DNA of 64,000 bases from LMUY01 sp965199095 (GCA_965199095.1 CBDAQM010000007.1:372001-436000); one strand, 5' to 3'; counted from the first letter of the stretch, positions 35,196-44,628 are shown. The notes: a model not told the origin generated them from the letters alone. Translations and numbers: made by a program.

Positions 35196-35543
35196 ATGAC
35201 GGTCGTGTTCGACTAGCTCTCGTTCATGCGGCACCTCGAAAGCGAAGGCACGTTCGCCCGCCCACAGGCGGAGAAACTGTCCGAAGCGTTCCAACAGGCG
35301 GTTCAGGAGACGGTCGCGACGCGGGCGGATATCGACCGGCTGGAAGCGCGGATCGACAGCATGGATGCAAAAGTCGACGCCAAGATCGCCGGCGTCGATG
35401 CAAAACTCGCACGGTTGGAGGCCAAGATCGATACCGCCCTCGGCAGGTTTGAAGCAGCGTCCGCCAACACCAAGGTCTGGGCCGTCGGTGTCGGCGTGGC
35501 GCTATTCAGCGCCTTATCCACGATCCGCTTCTTCGGCCACTAG
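35196..35543 (+). pseudogene. DUF1640-like coiled-coil gene, copy 2 with early stop
   Basis: The ATG at 35196 is followed after six codons by TAG (35214-35216) in place of the AAG lysine seen in the other copies (MTVVFD-stop-LSFMRHL). The rest is intact, and an internal ATG at 35226 (MRHLESEGTFARP) could restart translation to give 105 residues that keep most of the helix, the coiled coil and the membrane anchor. Whether that restart is used cannot be told. Confidence 0.7.
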
Positions 35544-35662
35544 GCGGTTCCCTACCGTCCGCCGGGCTCGGTAGAAGGGCGGAGTCAACCACGCTTGCTT
35601 CTGTTGCGCGCGGACACGACGATAGCTGTTTGCAGGGCCGCGCTGCCTGCTATGCTGCTGGT

Positions 35663-36029
35663 ATGACGGTTGTGTTCGACAAGCTCTCGTTCATGCGGCA
35701 CCGAAAGCGAAGGCACGTTTGCCCGCCCATAGGCGGAGAAACTGTCCGAAGCGTTCCACCAGGCGGTCCAGGAAACCGTGGCAACGACGGCTGATGTCGC
35801 CCGGCTGGAAGCACGGATCGACAGCATGGATGCGAGAGTTGATGCCAAGCTCGCTAGCGTGGATGCGAAATTAGCGGGCGTGGACACGAAACTGGCCGTG
35901 CTTGAGGGCAAGATCGATATCGCGCTCGGAAAATTCGAGATAGCGTCCGCCAATACCAAGGTCTGGACTGTTGGCGTCGGCGTGGCTCTGTTCAGCGCCT
36001 TATCCGCGATCCGCTTCTTCGGCCATTAG
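35663..36029 (+). pseudogene. DUF1640-like coiled-coil gene, copy 3 with frameshift
   Basis: Compared with the other copies, two bases are missing after CGGCAC (near 35703), shifting the frame, and the CAG codon of the RPQAEK segment reads TAG. The downstream part from 35778 is open (MATTADVARLEARID, SVDAKLAGVDTKLAVLEGKID, then the membrane helix) but lacks a good start. It carries more seven-residue units than copies 1 and 2. Confidence 0.7.
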
Positions 36030-36148
36030 GCGGCTCCCTACCGTCCGCCGGGCTTGGTAGAAGGGCGGAGTTAACCACGCTTGCTTCTGCTGCGCGCGGA
36101 CACGACGATAGCTGTTTGCAGGGCCGCGCTGCCTGCTATGCTCCCGAC

Positions 36149-36568
36149 ATGACGGTTGTGTTCGACAAGCTCTCGTTCATGCGGCACCTCGAAAGCGAAG
36201 GGACGTTTGCCCGCCCACAGGCGGAGAAACTGTCCGAAGCGTTCCACCAGGCGGTCCAGGAAACCGTGGCAACGACGGCTGATGTCGCACGGCTGGAAGC
36301 GCGGATCGACGCCGTGGATGCGAAGTTGGTGGGCGTGGATGCAAAGCTGGCGGATGTTGACAGGAAATTGGCCGGCGTTGACATCAAATTGACTGGCTTC
36401 GAAACGAAATTGGCCGGCTTCGACATCAGGCTGGTCAGTCTTGAAGGCAAGATCGAGGCTGCTCTCGCGAAGTTTGAGGCAGTCGCAGCCAATACCAAGG
36501 TTTGGACCGTCGGCGTCGGCGTTGCCCTGTTCAGCGCCTTGTCCGCGATCCGCTTCTTCGGCCACTGA
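36149..36568 (+). CDS. DUF1640-like coiled-coil membrane protein, copy 4, expanded
   Basis: A 139-residue intact copy. The coiled-coil part is expanded to about eight consecutive seven-residue units of the type DAKLVGV / DRKLAGV / DIKLTGF / ETKLAGF, which add about 31 residues compared with copy 1. N-terminal MTVVFDKLSFMRHLES and the C-terminal membrane helix are nearly identical to copy 1. Expansion by unequal recombination between 21-bp repeats is the likely source. Function unknown. Confidence 0.75.
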   Translation: MTVVFDKLSFMRHLESEGTFARPQAEKLSEAFHQAVQETVATTADVARLEARIDAVDAKLVGVDAKLADVDRKLAGVDIKLTGFETKLAGFDIRLVSLEGKIEAALAKFEAVAANTKVWTVGVGVALFSALSAIRFFGH

Positions 36569-36623
36569 GCGCTTCCCTGCCGCCCGGCGCCGGGCTAGGT
36601 AGACGGGCGGAGGGGAACCAAGC

Positions 36624-37391
36624 ATGCCTGAGATGATCCTGGTTGAAACCCGCGACGCCGTGGGGCTGATCCGCCTCAACCGTCCAGCCGCGATGAACGC
36701 GCTGTGCGATCAGCTCGTCGGCGAAATCGGCACCCAACTGTTGGATTTCGATGCCAACCCGGATATCGGCGCCATCGTGCTGACCGGGTCGGAAAAGGCC
36801 TTCGCCGCCGGGGCCGACATCAAGGAGATGCAGTCCCGCACCTACCCGGCCGTGCTGCAGGACGATTTCATCGCGAGGTGGGAGACGGTGCTGCGGGTCA
36901 AGAAACCCGTCATCGCGGCGGTGGCCGGGTTCGCGCTCGGCGGCGGCTGCGAGTTGGCGATGATGTGCGACCTGATCGTCTGTGCCGACACGGCGAAGTT
37001 CGGCCAGCCGGAGATCAATCTGGGCGTGATGCCTGGCGCCGGCGGCACGCAGCGCTTCACCCGCGCCGTCGGCAAGTCCAAGGCCATGGACATGTGCCTG
37101 ACGGGACGCATGATGGATGCCGCCGAGGCGGAACGGTCCAACCTGGTGAGCCGGGTTTTCCCCGCGGACACCTTGGTGGACGAGGCGCTCAAGCTGGCTG
37201 CGAAGATCTCCAGCCAATCCCGCATCGCCAGCCTTCTGACCAAGCGCGCCGTCAATGCGGCGTTCGAAACGACGCTGACCCAAGGGGTCGCCACGGAGCG
37301 GTCCTTGTTCTTGTCGCTATTCGGCACACCGGACCAGAAGGAAGGCATGGCTGCCTTCGTCGAGAAGCGTAAACCGTCTTTCGCGCGATGA
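36624..37391 (+). CDS. Enoyl-CoA hydratase/isomerase family protein
   Basis: A 255-residue crotonase. The oxyanion-hole segments AFAAGADIKEM and GFALGGGCELAMMCDLIVC and the catalytic glutamates in FGQPEINLGVMPGAGGTQRF (positions equal to Glu144/Glu164 of rat ECH) are present, so hydratase activity is likely. It would hydrate 2-enoyl-CoA in fatty-acid oxidation. It stands alone before rpsT, preceded by GGAGGGGAACC. Confidence 0.9.
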   Translation: MPEMILVETRDAVGLIRLNRPAAMNALCDQLVGEIGTQLLDFDANPDIGAIVLTGSEKAFAAGADIKEMQSRTYPAVLQDDFIARWETVLRVKKPVIAAVAGFALGGGCELAMMCDLIVCADTAKFGQPEINLGVMPGAGGTQRFTRAVGKSKAMDMCLTGRMMDAAEAERSNLVSRVFPADTLVDEALKLAAKISSQSRIASLLTKRAVNAAFETTLTQGVATERSLFLSLFGTPDQKEGMAAFVEKRKPSFAR

Positions 37392-37411
37392 TTTCCGCGG
37401 TTCCAGCTTGC

Positions 37412-37440
37412 TTGACTCCGCTGTGACCGGCTCCTAGAAC
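37412..37440 (+). promoter_or_regulatory. Sigma-70-type promoter for rpsT
   Basis: TTGACT at 37412-37417 and TAGAAC at 37435-37440 are separated by 17 bases, close to the housekeeping consensus. It lies about 80 bases upstream of the rpsT start. Assigned by pattern only. Confidence 0.5.
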
Positions 37441-37521
37441 ACCGCCCTTCCACGACCCGTCCCGGCAACGATCGCCGCGCAGCGGGCCTGTCGATACTAT
37501 TGAGAACGAGACCCAAACCCG

Positions 37522-37800
37522 ATGGCCAACACTGCTTCCGCGCGCAAGCGTATCCGCCAGACCGAGCGCCGGACCGAGCGTAACCACGCCCGCAAGTCCC
37601 GGATGCGCACCTTCGTGAAGAAGGTTGAGACGGCGATTGCGAGCGGTGACAAGACCCAGGCGGCGGCGGCGTTGAAGGCCGCCCAGCCCGAAATGCAGCG
37701 CGCGGCGGGCAAAGGCGTGATACACCGAAACACGGTGTCACGCCGGCTATCGCGCCTGGCCAAGCGGATCAAACTGCTTGCGGCGGCGCCCGCGACCTGA
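37522..37800 (+). CDS. rpsT: 30S ribosomal protein S20
   Basis: A 92-residue, very basic helical protein beginning MANTASARKRIRQTERRTERN, with KGVIHRNTVSRRLSRLAKRI near the C-terminus, both diagnostic of bS20. It binds the 5' domain of 16S rRNA early in 30S assembly. It has its own promoter-like sequence and terminator, and precedes dnaA as in many alphaproteobacteria. Confidence 0.97.
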   Translation: MANTASARKRIRQTERRTERNHARKSRMRTFVKKVETAIASGDKTQAAAALKAAQPEMQRAAGKGVIHRNTVSRRLSRLAKRIKLLAAAPAT

Positions 37801-37850
37801 GGCGACCTGCTGCTGACGCCACGCGCGTTCTGCAACAAAGCATCGACGTT

Positions 37851-37894
37851 AAAGGCTGGTAAGTTCCTCAGGAACTCTCCGGCCTTTTTATTTT
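37851..37894 (+). terminator. Rho-independent terminator after rpsT
   Basis: The stem GGCTGG...CCGGCC encloses a GTTCC-TCA-GGAAC inner hairpin and is followed by TTTTTATTTT. It is a standard intrinsic terminator 50 bases after the rpsT stop. Confidence 0.85.
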
Positions 37895-38050
37895 CGGGGC
37901 ATATGTCATTACTTAACATATCCTTTGATGTTCGAATTTGCATTGCCTCGCCCGGCGCGTTGACCTACACCATTACTCCGCGGTCATGTTCGACAGGGTG
38001 ATTATCCCAGGTTGACGGGCCGCTGCTGGCAACGCTTGAGGCAGGTGGGG

Positions 38051-39517
38051 ATGATCACATTTGGCGGCCATGCTGATCCGCCGGATGGCAATGAGCCTTC
38101 AACGTCTCCCCTCGATGGAATGTCCAGCGTGTCGCCCCAGCCAGGATTGAGCACGCAGTGGGCCCGCATCTGCGATCGGCTGAAATCCGAGGTGGGCGAG
38201 GTCGAGTACCGCAATTGGCTGCGCCACATGTCCTTGGCGGCCCAGGACGGCGACGAGGTCACGATCCACTTGCCAACCCGCTTCGTGCGCGACTGGGTCC
38301 GCAGCCATTACGGTGACAGGCTTACCGCGCTGTGGCGGTCGGAGAACCCTGTGATCCAGCGGGTGGATCTCCGCATCAGCGCCGCCGCGCCAGCGGACGA
38401 CAGCCTGGTCGAGCCCGCCGGCACGCCGGTGTCCGCCACGCGCGTCGAGGATCGCATGGATGGGCGCGTCGACGCCCGGTCAACCGAGTTGGCCAGCGCG
38501 TTGGATCCGCGCTTTTCCTTCGACGCCTTCGTCGTGGGCAAGCCGAACGAGTTCGCCTATGCCTGCGCCCGCCGTGTGGCGGAACAGCCCGCAAGCCAGG
38601 GCTTCAACCCGCTGTTCCTGTATGGTGGCGTGGGGTTGGGCAAGACGCATCTGATGCATGCCGTCGGCCTGGAACTGTCGCGGCGCGATAGCGGGCGGCC
38701 CGCCAGCGTGATCTACATGTCGGCCGAGAAGTTCATGTACCGCTTCATCGCCGCGATCCGCAGCCATTCCACCATGGATTTCAAGGAAAGCATGCGGTCG
38801 GTCGACATGCTCATGGTGGACGACGTTCAATTCTTGATCGGCAAGGACAGCACCCAGGAAGAGTTCTTTCACACCTTCAACGCCTTGGTGGACGCCGGCA
38901 AGCAGATCATCATTTCGTCCGACAAATCCCCCTCCGACCTGGACGTGGAGCAGCGGCTGCGCACCCGCCTCGGCTGCGGCATGGTGGCGGATTTGCACGC
39001 CACGACCTTCGAACTGCGCGTCTCCATTCTGGAGGCGAAGGCGGCCCGGGCCGAGGTCGACGTATCCCGCCGGGTGTTGGAGTTCCTTGCCCACAAGATC
39101 ACCAGCAACGTCCGCGAGCTGGAGGGCGCGCTGAACCGCCTGCTCGCCCATGCCAGCCTGTTCGGCCGCCCGGTGACGCTGGAATCGACCCAGGAAGTGC
39201 TGCGCGACGTGCTGAAGGCGCAGGACCGCCGCGTCACCATCGAGGAAATCCAGAAGCGCGTGGCTGAGCACTACCATCTCCGCCTCAGCGAAATGAGCAG
39301 CGCCCGGCGGGCACGCAACGTGGCGCGGCCGCGGCAGGTCGCGATGTACCTGGCCAAGCAGCTCACCAGCCGCTCCCTGCCGGAGATCGGCCGCAAGTTC
39401 GGCAACCGCGACCATACCACGGTCATGCATGCCTGCTCCCGCGTGGCGGAAATCATGGATGTGGATGCCGGCTTCGCCGAGGATGTCGAGTTGCTGCGTC
39501 GCATGCTGGAAAGCTGA
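38051..39517 (+). CDS. dnaA: Chromosomal replication initiator DnaA
   Basis: A 488-residue DnaA. Domain I (STQWARICDRLKSEVGEVEYRNWLRHMSL) is followed by a short linker, then the AAA+ domain with Walker A GGVGLGKTHLMHA (about residue 192) and Walker B MLMVDDVQFL, and domain IV with the signature RDHTTVMHACSRV (about 454). It binds DnaA boxes and opens the origin. The frame is open upstream to a TTG at 38012; the ATG at 38051, preceded by AGGTGGGG, was preferred, and an ATG at 38120 remains possible. No convincing cluster of DnaA boxes is seen next to the gene. Confidence 0.95.
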   Translation: MITFGGHADPPDGNEPSTSPLDGMSSVSPQPGLSTQWARICDRLKSEVGEVEYRNWLRHMSLAAQDGDEVTIHLPTRFVRDWVRSHYGDRLTALWRSENPVIQRVDLRISAAAPADDSLVEPAGTPVSATRVEDRMDGRVDARSTELASALDPRFSFDAFVVGKPNEFAYACARRVAEQPASQGFNPLFLYGGVGLGKTHLMHAVGLELSRRDSGRPASVIYMSAEKFMYRFIAAIRSHSTMDFKESMRSVDMLMVDDVQFLIGKDSTQEEFFHTFNALVDAGKQIIISSDKSPSDLDVEQRLRTRLGCGMVADLHATTFELRVSILEAKAARAEVDVSRRVLEFLAHKITSNVRELEGALNRLLAHASLFGRPVTLESTQEVLRDVLKAQDRRVTIEEIQKRVAEHYHLRLSEMSSARRARNVARPRQVAMYLAKQLTSRSLPEIGRKFGNRDHTTVMHACSRVAEIMDVDAGFAEDVELLRRMLES

Positions 39518-39651
39518 CGCAGCATCGGTTGCACGCTGCCGCGTCTCTGCTAGTGTCGGAGTTCCAAGGTCCGCCGCTCCGACTCGGGACGTGAAGTTGG
39601 CGGATTGATGGGATAGCGCACCGAGTCCGGCCGCGCAGAGGGACCGAACCG

Positions 39652-40776
39652 ATGAAGCTCAAGGCCGACCGGGCCAGCCTGATCAAAGCGCTGGCCCATA
39701 TCCAAAGCGTCGCCGAAAAGCGCAACACGATCCCGATCCTCGCCAACGCGTTGATCGCGGTGCGGGATGGGAAGCTCAGCTTCACCGCGACCGACATGGA
39801 AATCGCCGTCGTGGAGGAAGTGCCGGCGGTTGCCAGCCGGGACGGCGCGACCACCGCCCCTGCCCTCACCCTGTACGAGATCGTCCGCAAGCTGCCGGAC
39901 GGGGCAGAGGTCGAACTGGATTTCGCCGGCGGCGACGCGCAACTGGCGCTGCGGGCGGGGCGCTACGCCACCAGCCTGGTGACGCTGCCGATCGACGACT
40001 TTCCCTCCATGACCGCCGGGCAGTTGCCGCACCGGTTCCATCTGTCCGCGCTGGCCTGGCGCGGACTGATCGACCGCACGCGCTTCGCCATCAGCACGGA
40101 GGAGACGCGCTACTACCTGAACGGGATCTTCCTGCACGCCGCCGAGGGCGAGGACGGCCGGGTGCTGCGCGCCGTCGCCACCGACGGCCACCGTCTGGCC
40201 CGGGTGGAGGAGCCGCTGCCCGAGGGCGCCGGCGCCATGCCCGGCGTGATCGTGCCCCGCAAGACAGTGGCCGAGCTGCGCAAGCTGTTGGATGAGGCGA
40301 CCGGTGACGTGGAATGCGCGCTGTCCGACACCCGCATCCAGTTCACCGTCGCCAACGTTCAGCTCACCAGCAAGCTGATCGACGGCACCTTCCCGGAATA
40401 CGAGCGGGTGATCCCGCGCGACAACGAGAAAATCCTCCGCGTCGGCAAGAAGGACTTCGCCGAGGCCGTGGGCCGCGTCGCCGCGATCAGCAGTGAGCGT
40501 TCGCGCCCGGTGAAGATGTCGCTCGCCCGCGACCTGCTGGTGCTGTCCGCCGCGAGTCCGGAGCAGGGTACCGCCAGCGAGGAGTTGGAGGGCGACCGGG
40601 TGAAATACGAATCCGGTCCCTTGGAGATCGGGTTCCAGGCGCGCTACCTCAACGACATCACCGACCAGATCGGCGGCGAGGTCGAGTTCCTGTTCAGCGA
40701 TGGCGCGGCCCCCACGGTGGTGCGTGACGCCGGGGATAGCAGCGCGCTTTACGTGCTGATGCCGATGCGGGTGTGA
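39652..40776 (+). CDS. dnaN: DNA polymerase III beta sliding clamp
   Basis: A 374-residue clamp. It starts MKLKADRASLIKALAHIQSVAEKRNTIPILANALI and ends with SSALYVLMPMRV, both typical. The three topologically similar clamp domains are present at normal length. It encircles DNA and tethers polymerase III and repair proteins. It lies 134 bases after dnaA. Confidence 0.97.
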   Translation: MKLKADRASLIKALAHIQSVAEKRNTIPILANALIAVRDGKLSFTATDMEIAVVEEVPAVASRDGATTAPALTLYEIVRKLPDGAEVELDFAGGDAQLALRAGRYATSLVTLPIDDFPSMTAGQLPHRFHLSALAWRGLIDRTRFAISTEETRYYLNGIFLHAAEGEDGRVLRAVATDGHRLARVEEPLPEGAGAMPGVIVPRKTVAELRKLLDEATGDVECALSDTRIQFTVANVQLTSKLIDGTFPEYERVIPRDNEKILRVGKKDFAEAVGRVAAISSERSRPVKMSLARDLLVLSAASPEQGTASEELEGDRVKYESGPLEIGFQARYLNDITDQIGGEVEFLFSDGAAPTVVRDAGDSSALYVLMPMRV

Positions 40777-40786
40777 TCAAGCGGCC

Positions 40787-40891
40787 ATGTCGCCTTTCGA
40801 CCTGACGGGGCGCAGGGCGCGCCTCATTCCGGCCAATTCGGTGGATCGCCACGTGCTGTTCGTGGACGGGGGCCTGACCAGCGCGGCCTAG
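40787..40891 (+). pseudogene. Deletion relic of a short-chain dehydrogenase
   Basis: A 34-codon frame reads MSPFDLTGRRARLIPANS then VDRHVLFVDGGLTSAA-stop. The first part matches the N-terminus of gluconate 5-dehydrogenase-type SDRs (FDLTGRRA.VTG) and the second their C-terminus (..G.VLFVDGGLT.A); the roughly 200 residues between are missing. The likely origin is an internal deletion of an SDR gene inserted between dnaN and recF. It is too short to be an enzyme. Confidence 0.5.
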
Positions 40892-40893
40892 GC

Positions 40894-42027
40894 ATGCGGC
40901 TCACCCGGCTGGCCCTCACGGAGTTCCGCAACTATCCCGCCCTGGTCTGGCGCCCGGGCAGCAACCTGGTCGTGGTCACCGGGCCGAATGGCAGCGGCAA
41001 GACCAACTTGCTGGAGGCGGTCTCCCTCCTGGTGCCTGGCCGCGGGCTGCGCAACGCCCGCTTGGCAGACCTGGCGCGGCAGGCTGGCCCAGGCCGCTGG
41101 GGTGTCGCGGCCCAGTTCGCCGACGGCTTGTCGGTCGGCACCGGCTCCCCGCCCGACGGACCTGCCGACCGGCGCGTGTTCCGCCTGGATGGCGAGGCGC
41201 CTCGTTCACAGGCCGCCATCGCCCAGCGGCTGGCGGCCGTGTGGCTCACCCCGCAAATGGACCGCCTGTTCGGAGAGAGCGCCTCCGGCCGGCGGCGCTT
41301 CCTGGACCGCCTGGTGTGGGCGCTGGAGCCCGGCCATGCTCGGGAGCTCGCGGCCCATGACACGGCCATGGCGAGCCGGAACCGGCTGCTGGCGCAGGGC
41401 GGCGCCGACCCGGCGTGGCTGGCCGGGCTGGAGGACAGCATGGCGCGCCATGCCGTGGCGGCCGCTGCTGCCCGCCGCGGCCTGGTCGGGCCACTGGGCG
41501 CGGCGCTCCTGGGCGGGGCCACCGGGCGCTTTCCCAGCGTCCGGATGGTTCTGCTGGACCCGGTGGCGGACCGGCTGGACGCCGAACCGGCGCTGGCGGT
41601 GGAGGATTGGCTGCGTGCCGCCCTGCAGGACGCCCGCTTGCGTGACGCGGCTGCGGGATCGGCCGCATGGGGCGCGCACCGGGCGGATATGGCGTTGTTC
41701 GACGCTGAATCCGGCGTGTCGGCCGCGCTGGCCAGCACCGGGCAGCAGAAGACGTTGCTGCTGGGGGTGGTGCTGGGCCATGCCGCGTTGATCGAGGCGG
41801 CGCACGGGGCCCCACCGCTGCTGCTGCTGGACGAACCCGCCGTGCACCTGGACGCGGAGCGCCGGCGCGACCTGCTGGACGCACTGGCCCGCCTGCGATC
41901 CACCGTGCTGCTGACCGGCACCGACGCCGAGGCGTTTGCGCCGTTGCGGGGGCGTGCGGAGGGCTGGCGGACCGGCGACAACACGCTACTGCCGGACCCG
42001 GGCTTTCCCCCAGCCAGCCCTGTCTAA
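40894..42027 (+). CDS. recF: DNA replication and repair protein RecF
   Basis: A 377-residue SMC-like ATPase. It begins MRLTRLALTEFRNYPALVWRPG and has Walker A VTGPNGSGKTNLLEAV (about residue 30), the signature region ASTGQQKTLLLGVVLGH and Walker B LLLLDEPAVHLDAERR (about 309). It loads RecA at gaps with RecO and RecR. The ATG lies two bases after the SDR relic. Confidence 0.95.
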   Translation: MRLTRLALTEFRNYPALVWRPGSNLVVVTGPNGSGKTNLLEAVSLLVPGRGLRNARLADLARQAGPGRWGVAAQFADGLSVGTGSPPDGPADRRVFRLDGEAPRSQAAIAQRLAAVWLTPQMDRLFGESASGRRRFLDRLVWALEPGHARELAAHDTAMASRNRLLAQGGADPAWLAGLEDSMARHAVAAAAARRGLVGPLGAALLGGATGRFPSVRMVLLDPVADRLDAEPALAVEDWLRAALQDARLRDAAAGSAAWGAHRADMALFDAESGVSAALASTGQQKTLLLGVVLGHAALIEAAHGAPPLLLLDEPAVHLDAERRRDLLDALARLRSTVLLTGTDAEAFAPLRGRAEGWRTGDNTLLPDPGFPPASPV

Positions 42028-42088
42028 CGTCCCCGAAACAGCCTATATTGAGCCTTATCCCAGACGAACCCCGGAGTCTCTCGACGGC

Positions 42089-44527
42089 ATGTCCGACCCC
42101 GCCGCGCCCGCCCCCGAATCCACCCCCAACAACGGGGAATACGACGCCGCCTCCATCTCCGTCCTGCGCGGGTTGGATGCCGTTCGCAAACGCCCCGGCA
42201 TGTATATCGGTGACACGGATGATGGCTCCGGCCTGCACCACATGGCGTTCGAGATCATCGACAACGCGGTGGACGAGGCGCAGGCCGGATTCGCGACGGA
42301 ATGCTCCCTGACGCTGAACGCGGACGGGTCCGTCACGGTGCGTGACAACGGGCGCGGCATCCCCACCGACATCCATTTGGAGGAGGGCGTGTCCGCCGCC
42401 GAAGTGGTGCTGACCCGGCTGCATGCCGGGGGCAAGTTCAACCAGAACAGCTACAAGGTGTCCGGCGGCCTGCACGGCGTCGGCGCCGCGGTGGTGAACG
42501 CGCTGTCCGACTGGATGCATGTGCGCATCTGGCGCAACGGCGCGGAGCACACCATCCGGTTCAAGAACGGCGACGCCGTCGAGCCGCTGAGCCTGGTCGG
42601 GCCCAGCCAGGAACAATCCGGCACCGAGGTCACGTTCAAGCCGAGCCCGGCCACCTTCACTAAGACGGAGTTCGAATACGCCATCCTGGAGAAGCGGCTG
42701 CGCGAGTTGGCGTTCCTGAACTCCGGCCTGCGCATCCGCCTGCATGACGAGCGGCATGCGCCGGTGCAGGAGGCCGATTTCTGTTTCGACGGCGGGCTGA
42801 TCCAGTTCGTGCGATTTCTGGATCGGTCGAAGACCCCCGTCCTGAGCGAGCCGCTGTTCGGCGCCGTCGATGCGGCGGGCGGCATGCGGGTGGAGTTCGC
42901 CCTGTCCTGGAACGACAGCTTCCACGAGACGATGCTGTGCTACACCAACAACATCCCGCAGCGCGACGGCGGCAGCCACCTTGCCGGCTACCGCCAGGCG
43001 CTGACCCGCGTCGTCACCAAATATGCCGAGGGCATGGGCAAGAAGGAACTGGCCCTGGTGGGCGAGGATATGCGCGAAGGCATGACCTGCGTGCTGTCCG
43101 TGAAGGTGCCGGACCCGAAATTCAGCAGCCAGACGAAGGACAAGCTCGTCAGCTCCGAAGTGCAGCCGGTGGTGCAGGGCGTCGTCGCCGACGTGGTCAG
43201 CCATTGGTTCGAGACGCATCCGCGCGAGGCGAAGGCCATCGTGCAAAAGGTGATGGACGCCGCCAGCGCCCGCGAGGCCGCGCGCAAGGCCCGCGAGCTC
43301 ACCCGGCGCAAGGGCGTGCTGGACGTGTCCACCCTGCCGGGCAAGCTGGCCGATTGCCAGGAGCGTGACCCGGCGAAGGCCGAGGTGTTCATCGTCGAGG
43401 GAGATTCCGCCGGCGGGTCCGCCAAGCAGGGGCGCGACCGCAAGTCCCAGGCCATCCTGCCGCTGAAGGGTAAGATCCTGAACGTCGAACGCGCCCGGTT
43501 CGACCGCATGCTCGGCTCGGCGGAGATCGGCACGCTGATCACGGCACTCGGCACCGGCATCGGCCGCGGCGAACCGGAACAGGGTGGCTTCGACATCACC
43601 AAGCTGCGCTACCATCGCATCGTCATCATGACGGACGCCGACGTGGACGGCAGCCACATCCGCACGCTGCTGCTGACGTTCTTTTTCCGCCAGATGCCGG
43701 AGTTGATCGAGCGCGGCTACCTCTACATCGCGCAGCCGCCGCTGTTCAAAGCCACGCGCGGACGTGACGAGCGCTACATCAAGGACGAGGCGTCGCTGGA
43801 GGACTACCTGCTGGACAAGGCGTTGGCCGAGGCGGTGCTGACCTATGCCGACGGCTTGGTGGTAGAGGGGAGCGAATTGGCGGCGGAAGCCAATTTCCTG
43901 CGGGAAGCCTGGTCGAATCTGCAGCGCCTGTCCGACGCGGTGCCCACCACGTTGCTGGAGCAAGCGGCCATCGCCGGCGCGCTGACGGCCGACTACGCCG
44001 GCACGGTTGGTGAGCGGTCCATCCTTGCCGACCGGCTGGCGGCGATTTCTGCCCCGTCCGAGCGGGGCTGGGTGGTGGACGCGGACGAACGCGGCCTGAC
44101 CATGCGGCGCACGGTACGCGGCGTGGCGGACTGGCATCGCATCGACGCGGGGACGTTGCGAAGTGCGGAGGCCCGCTGGCTGCATGACCGGCGCGAGGTG
44201 CTGATGCGCAAGTTCAGCCAGGCCGCCACCCTGAAGCTTGACCGCGACACGGTCGCCGTCGCGGGCCCTGCCAGCGCGTTCGACCGCATCCTGCAACAGG
44301 GCCGCAAGGGGCTATCGATCCAGCGGTTCAAGGGACTGGGCGAGATGAATCCGGAGCAGCTTTGGAAGACCACCCTGGATCCAGCGGTCCGCACCCTGTT
44401 GCAAGTCAGGGTCGGAGACGTTGAGGACGCGGCGGAAGTGTTCTCCACCCTGATGGGCGATGTCGTTGAACCACGGCGCGACTTCATCGTTGGGAATGCG
44501 CTGAAGGTCGCGAACCTGGACGTGTAG
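42089..44527 (+). CDS. gyrB: DNA gyrase subunit B
   Basis: An 812-residue GyrB. GHKL ATPase motifs: IIDNAVDEAQAG, DNGRGIPTDIH and VSGGLHGVGAAVVNA. TOPRIM motifs: VEGDSAGGSAKQGRDRK (about residue 435) and IMTDADVDGSHIRTLLL. The C-terminus has QRFKGLGEMNPEQLWKTT. It drives negative supercoiling with GyrA. ATG at 42089 was chosen because the conserved region starts shortly after (SVLRGLDAVRKRPGMYIGD). Last of the conserved replication genes; the accessory island begins after it. Confidence 0.97.
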   Translation: MSDPAAPAPESTPNNGEYDAASISVLRGLDAVRKRPGMYIGDTDDGSGLHHMAFEIIDNAVDEAQAGFATECSLTLNADGSVTVRDNGRGIPTDIHLEEGVSAAEVVLTRLHAGGKFNQNSYKVSGGLHGVGAAVVNALSDWMHVRIWRNGAEHTIRFKNGDAVEPLSLVGPSQEQSGTEVTFKPSPATFTKTEFEYAILEKRLRELAFLNSGLRIRLHDERHAPVQEADFCFDGGLIQFVRFLDRSKTPVLSEPLFGAVDAAGGMRVEFALSWNDSFHETMLCYTNNIPQRDGGSHLAGYRQALTRVVTKYAEGMGKKELALVGEDMREGMTCVLSVKVPDPKFSSQTKDKLVSSEVQPVVQGVVADVVSHWFETHPREAKAIVQKVMDAASAREAARKARELTRRKGVLDVSTLPGKLADCQERDPAKAEVFIVEGDSAGGSAKQGRDRKSQAILPLKGKILNVERARFDRMLGSAEIGTLITALGTGIGRGEPEQGGFDITKLRYHRIVIMTDADVDGSHIRTLLLTFFFRQMPELIERGYLYIAQPPLFKATRGRDERYIKDEASLEDYLLDKALAEAVLTYADGLVVEGSELAAEANFLREAWSNLQRLSDAVPTTLLEQAAIAGALTADYAGTVGERSILADRLAAISAPSERGWVVDADERGLTMRRTVRGVADWHRIDAGTLRSAEARWLHDRREVLMRKFSQAATLKLDRDTVAVAGPASAFDRILQQGRKGLSIQRFKGLGEMNPEQLWKTTLDPAVRTLLQVRVGDVEDAAEVFSTLMGDVVEPRRDFIVGNALKVANLDV

Positions 44528-44628
44528 AGGGTTGTGTTGAAAGTGGACCCCAATACCAAGACAAAGCTACCAATACCTGGACGGAGACCGCGGATTCCTT
44601 GGGTAATCACTGATTCATGCACCGCCGA

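Larger units (their letters stand above)
34720..36570 (+). repeat. Tandem array of four ~465-bp units, each a DUF1640-like gene
   Basis: Four units start at ATGs 34751, 35196, 35663 and 36149 (spacing 445, 467, 486). Each includes a conserved leader (GCCTGCTATGCTGCTGGT-type in units 2-4), the coding part and a conserved trailer before the next unit. Units differ mainly in the number of seven-residue repeats in the coiled-coil part. Units 1 and 4 are intact; 2 and 3 carry inactivating changes. This is a segmental duplication with repeat-number variation. Confidence 0.85.

Noticed and set aside
37895..38050. Origin of replication next to dnaA
   Set aside because: One weak DnaA-box-like TTATCCCA was seen, but no cluster of boxes and no clear AT-rich unwinding element.
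41246..44296. A 1016-codon open frame antisense to recF and gyrB
   Set aside because: Composition is that of a shadow frame (His/Arg/Gln/Ala-rich, no motifs), and it covers two certain genes.
44528..44628. A tRNA attachment site after gyrB for the island
   Set aside because: No tRNA-like fold or duplicated att sequence was found in the interval.
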